Shown: positions 60,430 to 64,000 of the stretch, piece after piece
Position numbering within the stretch: the stretch's first letter is position 1
Layout: each line of letters begins with the position of its first letter
Source of the DNA: Kitasatospora sp. NBC_00374
GTDB taxonomy: Bacteria; Actinomycetota; Actinomycetes; Streptomycetales; Streptomycetaceae
Length of the DNA stretch: 64,000 bases
Reading direction: 5' to 3'
Assembly (NCBI RefSeq): GCF_041434935.1
Contig: NZ_CP107964.1
Coordinates: 6,183,001-6,247,000, forward strand
Program-made: the position numbers and the translations under genes
Notes under the pieces: model-generated
Seen by the model: the letters and a program-made list of their open reading frames with translations, nothing else
Databases searched by the model: none
Told to the model about the DNA's origin: nothing

Positions 60430-61683
60430 CTAGGACTGCCCGAAATGACTATGCGGCGGAGACGCCGCAGGCGGGTACATCTCCGCGTAGACGTGCAGGT
60501 AGATGGCAATGTGCTGCAGCCCGAGCACGGTGGCGTGCCACCGGTAGTCGAGGACATGCGTATCGCCAGGCGCCATCCGGGGGCGCAGTTCGATGAAGCC
60601 TCTGCTGGGATGCGCTTGGGGCTTCGGCCGGTAGCCGACGGCGAGGTAGAACAGGGACTTGCCCGTCAGTTCGCTCTCGTGGAGACCTTCCGGACCGGCA
60701 GCGGAGACACGCAGCAGAACGCCCCACAGCCATTCGGACAGCAGATGTGTGGGTGGCGTCGGCTCGACGGGCTCTCCGAGCCCAGCACGGGCGCAGCCGC
60801 GGCCGCGGCGAGTGATTTCCACCAGGGTGCGGTCCACCTCGCCGACTCCGGGGACCTCCACGCGGTCCTTGGCCACCTTGATCAGTCCCAGCCGCTCCAA
60901 CGAGCGGAGGGTTGCCCCAGCGCCTTGATCGTGGACACCAGCGCTCCGCAGGCGCTGCTGAAGGCGCGTGTGACCGACTACTTCGGCGGGCGCATCGAGC
61001 GCGAACGGCAGCTTCCGCCACTGCGTGGCCGGCGGAATGCCGACCTGGTTCTGACGGCGCATCCACATCTCGGCCTCGGTCATCTGATCATCCCGCAGGA
61101 TCTCACCAAGGTAGACCCGCTGCCGATCGTTCAGGCCCGTCCAGCCCTCGACCGCTGATGCCGGCGGACCGTGGCGCTCGCGTTCGGGCAGACGCGGGGG
61201 CTCGTCTGCTGGCCGCGTACGCATCCAGGCATCCATGATCATGCGGACCGGCACCTCGTACACGGCCGCCAGCTGCTGCACCAGTCGGCCTGTGTGCTCT
61301 GGCTTCCTCCAGTTCCAGCCGGACACCTGACGGTTCCGCTCCAGGCTGCGGATCTTGTGTGCGTCCACGAACAGGTCGCGGCCCACGGCAGTAGTGCGAA
61401 GTCGGGTGGCGACCTGCTCAGCGGTGAGACCAGCGCCGTACCGGAGGTCAACCAGAGTCTCGGCTCCGCTGGGCGTGCCCGTGAGGTCGGCGGTGGCGCA
61501 GTCGAGGGCATCAGCGAGACGCCGCACGTTTCTGGCTTCAGGCACGTACCTGCCCTCCTCCCAGTACACGATCACGCGATACGTGACCCCCACGCGGTCG
61601 GCAAGTTCCTGCGAAGTGAGCCCAGCCTGCTCACGCAGCGCCCGGATCTTGGTGTGCTCAACGGCCAGCAGACGCCTCGGCAT
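60430..61683 (-). CDS. XRE-type HTH regulator next to the PIWI-RE operon
   Basis: 417 residues starting MPRRLLAVEHTKIRALREQA. Residues 10-64 are a typical Cro/C1 helix-turn-helix (LTSQELADRVGVTYRVIVYWEEGRYVPEARNVRRLADAL); a second, looser HTH follows (LTAEQVATRLRTTAVGRDLF, HKIRSLERNRQVSGWNW). The rest is a winged-helix-like middle (LQQRLRSAGVHDQGAGATLR SLERLGLIKVAKDRVEV) and a C-terminal domain without recognised motifs. It ends 47 bp before the nuclease gene on the same strand, so it may autoregulate and control the PIWI-RE operon. Confidence 0.7.
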   Translation of the reverse strand: MPRRLLAVEHTKIRALREQAGLTSQELADRVGVTYRVIVYWEEGRYVPEARNVRRLADALDCATADLTGTPSGAETLVDLRYGAGLTAEQVATRLRTTAVGRDLFVDAHKIRSLERNRQVSGWNWRKPEHTGRLVQQLAAVYEVPVRMIMDAWMRTRPADEPPRLPERERHGPPASAVEGWTGLNDRQRVYLGEILRDDQMTEAEMWMRRQNQVGIPPATQWRKLPFALDAPAEVVGHTRLQQRLRSAGVHDQGAGATLRSLERLGLIKVAKDRVEVPGVGEVDRTLVEITRRGRGCARAGLGEPVEPTPPTHLLSEWLWGVLLRVSAAGPEGLHESELTGKSLFYLAVGYRPKPQAHPSRGFIELRPRMAPGDTHVLDYRWHATVLGLQHIAIYLHVYAEMYPPAASPPHSHFGQS

Positions 61684-61921
61684 ACCCGCTAGAAAAGCCC
61701 ACTGAAGACTTCATGGCAACTCTTTTGGCGCCGAACGGGTACTCAGCCTCCGCGCCTGTCCGCTCTGGGAAGGGGCGGACATATCCGACGACCACAATCC
61801 GACCAACAACATCGCCTGCCAAGCCCTGACCTGGGCGGCCCCCTCTACTTGCGCCGGCAAGTGCGCTCGTCGTCGACACGTTCGGTCTCGCCGTGTCGGC
61901 GGGATGGGGCAGGCTGGTGTC

Positions 61922-63070
61922 ATGAGCTACGCGGTCACCGTGGACACCAGCCGGCCCGAAGGCACCCCTGAACTCGACCCGCTGCAGCGAACGGGCGTCA
62001 TCCATCTCCTGCGCGAGGGGCTCGACGCGGTCGAAGCCATCGAGGGGAAGGAGGGCGAGATCGTCGAGATCGTCGACCACTTCATCGGCGTGCACCCCGA
62101 AGGTGCCCTGCTGAAGGTCTTCGTTGACGCGCCCTCCCTGGAGGATGCCGAGGCCGCCATCGAAGCCGTGATTGGCGAGATCCTGGAACACACTGAGACG
62201 CTCGCCGGCTGGTCCATCCAGAAGTGCGAGGTCGAGCTGCACCTCGACTCAGCCAAGGAGAGCCTGGAAGCGGCCGACAGCCCCGACGCGCCCGCATCCG
62301 ATCCGGCCGTCCGTGCCGCCACGCACCGCAAGACCTCGCCAGACGCAGCGTCGCAGCCCGGACTGAGTGACGAGGACCGAGAGAGGATGCGGGCGACCCT
62401 GCGCGCGCTCGCGCCTCAACTCGCCGGCGTTGGCCTCGCGACCTTCGGGCACCTGACCGCGGAGGACATAGAGGACGAGGAGGAGTTCGACGAAGAGTTC
62501 AACGTGGCGAGCGCGGACGCCGAGCTCGCAGCCGGCGCGATCTTCTACTCCATCGACATCCTGCTGGATGAGCTCTTCGAGGACATCGAGACCCTCAGCG
62601 ATAGTCCGAATGCCGCCCAGTGTGACGGCGGCCTGCTCCAACTCGAAGGGCTGCCGCCCCAGTTCGCTCACCTCTATACGCCGCTCTTCGCGCGTAAGCT
62701 GCTGGTCACCGCCGTGGACCTGACTGGCCGTCTGTGCCGACCGGACTTTTCGCAACTCAGTAGCGTCGCGGAAGAACTGCTGCTCCGGCTTCTCCTGGCG
62801 ACCACCGAGGCGACCCTCGACATCCACGACCTGCTGGACGACGGAGTCCAGGAAGCGCTGGGCTCCTTCCGCGAGAACGCGTACGAGGACCTGCACTACG
62901 AATGGCTCTACGAGCCGGCCCTCGATGGGATCGGCCAGGACCCCGCCGCCGCGCTCCTCGGGGCAGCTCCGATGAGCGTGGACGACTGGTTCGCACCCTT
63001 CAACGCCAGCCGTCCGGTCCACCCTTACGCTGCTGGATCCGTCACCGATGAGGAGACTGGCGCGGAGTAG
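61922..63070 (+). CDS. Hypothetical acidic protein, 382 aa
   Basis: From ATG 61922 (MSYAVTVDTSRPEGTPELDP); an in-frame ATG 18 bp earlier is an alternative. Residues 1-110 look like a small alpha/beta domain (LREGLDAVEAIEGKEGEIVE, LEDAEAAIEAVIGEILEHTE). Then comes a disordered linker, and a helical acidic C-terminal domain (DAELAAGAIFYSIDILLDELFEDIE and EELLLRLLLATTEATLDIHD). No family recognised. It is divergent from the HTH regulator, and both may share the 238-bp intergenic region. Confidence 0.65.
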   Translation: MSYAVTVDTSRPEGTPELDPLQRTGVIHLLREGLDAVEAIEGKEGEIVEIVDHFIGVHPEGALLKVFVDAPSLEDAEAAIEAVIGEILEHTETLAGWSIQKCEVELHLDSAKESLEAADSPDAPASDPAVRAATHRKTSPDAASQPGLSDEDRERMRATLRALAPQLAGVGLATFGHLTAEDIEDEEEFDEEFNVASADAELAAGAIFYSIDILLDELFEDIETLSDSPNAAQCDGGLLQLEGLPPQFAHLYTPLFARKLLVTAVDLTGRLCRPDFSQLSSVAEELLLRLLLATTEATLDIHDLLDDGVQEALGSFRENAYEDLHYEWLYEPALDGIGQDPAAALLGAAPMSVDDWFAPFNASRPVHPYAAGSVTDEETGAE

Positions 63071-63294
63071 GGGGCGGGCCAGCGTTGTCGGGCTGGTGGG
63101 GCCGCGTGGTGAGTGCTGCGGGGGACCACCATCGACGCGCAAAACCACTGGTGGCGGGCGTGCCAAGAGTAGGGCCCTGCGGGCACATGGCCAGAGCTGG
63201 AGGCGCCGATCCTGGCCCGGGCGCCCGCGTCGCTGGCTGGACGACCACGTGGCTTCGGCTGACTGAGCCCGGGAACACCCTGCTGTAGGCCGCT

Positions 63295-64000
63295 TCAGCT
63301 GACGACAGTCCAGCCCCAGGGACGGGGTCCGTGGCGGCCTTGGAGGCAGGCGAGTCGGTAGTGGGCCTGGTCGCGGTGGCGGATCGGATCGGCGGCGGCG
63401 TGCTGGAGGGCGAAGCAGGTGACGCGGAGCTCGCGGATGTCGCGGAGAACGGGGTAACCAGCCCAGGTCGTCACGTCTGCGCCGTAGGCCACGCAGAACG
63501 CCGCGTACTCCTCCGTGGAGATGGAGCCGAAGCTGGTGTGGCCGACGGCCGTGACAGCCAGGTCCCACTCGGGCGGGCCGACGGAGGTGCGCTCGAAGTC
63601 CAGAAGGTAGGCCGTGGCGGTGGTGACGGCGGTGTTGCCACGCCAGGCGTCGCCGTGGATGACACTGGCTGGCTGGCCGGGCGGGAGGCTGGACCACGCG
63701 GCCTGGAGTTCTCCGAGGCGGCGGCGGAGCCACTCCCGCCGCTCGTCGTCGAGGGTGGCGGCTCCGTCGATGCGGTGGGCGAGGCGGACGAAGGGGTCGA
63801 GGCGTCCAAGCGGGAAGTCCGGGACGGGCAGCTCGTGGAGCTGGCGAAGGAGCGGGGCGAGGTCGGCTGCTGCGCCAGGGCGGTGGGGCGGGAGCTCGCG
63901 CCAGAAGGTGACGGGGTGGCCGTCGGCGTCGACGGGCTCGGACATCTGGTCGAACGGGCGCACGGCGGGGAGGCCACAGGTGTGCAGCCAGCGGGCGACT
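63295..64000 (-). CDS. Aminoglycoside phosphotransferase-family kinase, truncated by the window
   Basis: The C-terminal 234 residues are seen; the frame remains open to the right edge (VARWLHTCGLPAVRPFDQM). The kinase signatures are clear: Brenner motif VIHGDAWRGNTAV (the D and N are catalytic) and DFERTSVGPPEWDLA. This fold includes aminoglycoside and small-molecule kinases, so the substrate is not defined. Oriented toward the hypothetical gene; no strong terminator is visible between them. Confidence 0.8.
   Translation of the reverse strand, partial: VARWLHTCGLPAVRPFDQMSEPVDADGHPVTFWRELPPHRPGAAADLAPLLRQLHELPVPDFPLGRLDPFVRLAHRIDGAATLDDERREWLRRRLGELQAAWSSLPPGQPASVIHGDAWRGNTAVTTATAYLLDFERTSVGPPEWDLAVTAVGHTSFGSISTEEYAAFCVAYGADVTTWAGYPVLRDIRELRVTCFALQHAAADPIRHRDQAHYRLACLQGRHGPRPWGWTVVS

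Noticed and set aside
1..64000. Integrase, attachment sites or partition origin
   Set aside because: No recombinase signature, tRNA-overlapping repeat or iteron cluster was found; the ParB-like protein at 15447 is a DNA-modification operon member, not part of a parAB pair.

Overview
The window is high-GC actinobacterial DNA with dense divergent and overlapping genes, many GTG starts and long GC-rich terminator stems. Codon use and the families present point to Streptomyces or a close relative. The left half (about 1-29.7 kb) is a siphovirus genome, either prophage, phage-plasmid or phage contig. The right half (about 29.7-64 kb) is an accessory and defence region. No integrase, portal, capsid or large terminase gene is in view, so the window alone does not show whether the phage part is integrated.

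Phage part. 1-12.1 kb is the tail and lysis module: major tail protein (cut by the left edge), tail assembly chaperones with a probable -1 frameshift, tape measure, distal tail protein, a large tail hub/fibre protein, small accessory proteins and a holin. 12.1-15 kb carries a structured-RNA candidate, a RecT/Bet-type annealing protein and a RecB/Cas4-like exonuclease. 15.4-20.3 kb is a tightly overlapping operon (ParB-like gene, two tandem DpdA-like transglycosylases, an unknown small protein, QueD, QueE, FolE) that should make a 7-deazaguanine base and insert it into phage DNA. No queC is present, so a product derived from 7-carboxy-7-deazaguanine is expected rather than preQ0. 20.4-29.7 kb holds a secreted lectin gene in reverse orientation, a small-terminase-like gene, an endolysin, HU, an SSB-like protein, a 3'-5' exonuclease homologue that has lost catalytic acids, and several small or frameshifted genes.

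Regulation. Two repeated signals stand out. One is an ECF-like promoter motif (roughly TAAC-N16-CGTC) before at least four phage genes, several of which would be leaderless. The other is a leader hairpin with a GCGAA-containing loop, found about 20-30 nt before five start codons (12370, 20416, 25829, 34556, 35884). At three or more of these sites a TGGGTGTnCCCA palindrome or a part of it lies upstream. This ties phage genes and the later DUF932/DUF4192 genes into one possible regulon.

Accessory and defence part. 29.7-33.7 kb encodes a large STAND-type ATPase with TPR repeats and a small N-terminally hydrophobic partner. 34.5-37.5 kb has DUF932 and DUF4192 genes and a broken DUF4192-like copy. 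37.6-41.7 kb has a NUDIX hydrolase, a SAM methyltransferase and a second-copy-type arginyl-tRNA synthetase. 42-61.7 kb is a defence island on the minus strand: an ISAs1-type remnant, a type I restriction system (hsdM-hsdS-hsdR) preceded by an extra N6-adenine methylase, an IS1380-type remnant, and a prokaryotic PIWI-RE system (REase, DinG/XPD-like helicase, pPIWI-RE protein) with a HTH regulator just upstream. A hypothetical gene and an aminoglycoside phosphotransferase-family gene, cut by the right edge, close the window. The juxtaposition suggests a base-modified phage next to restriction and Argonaute-like defence.
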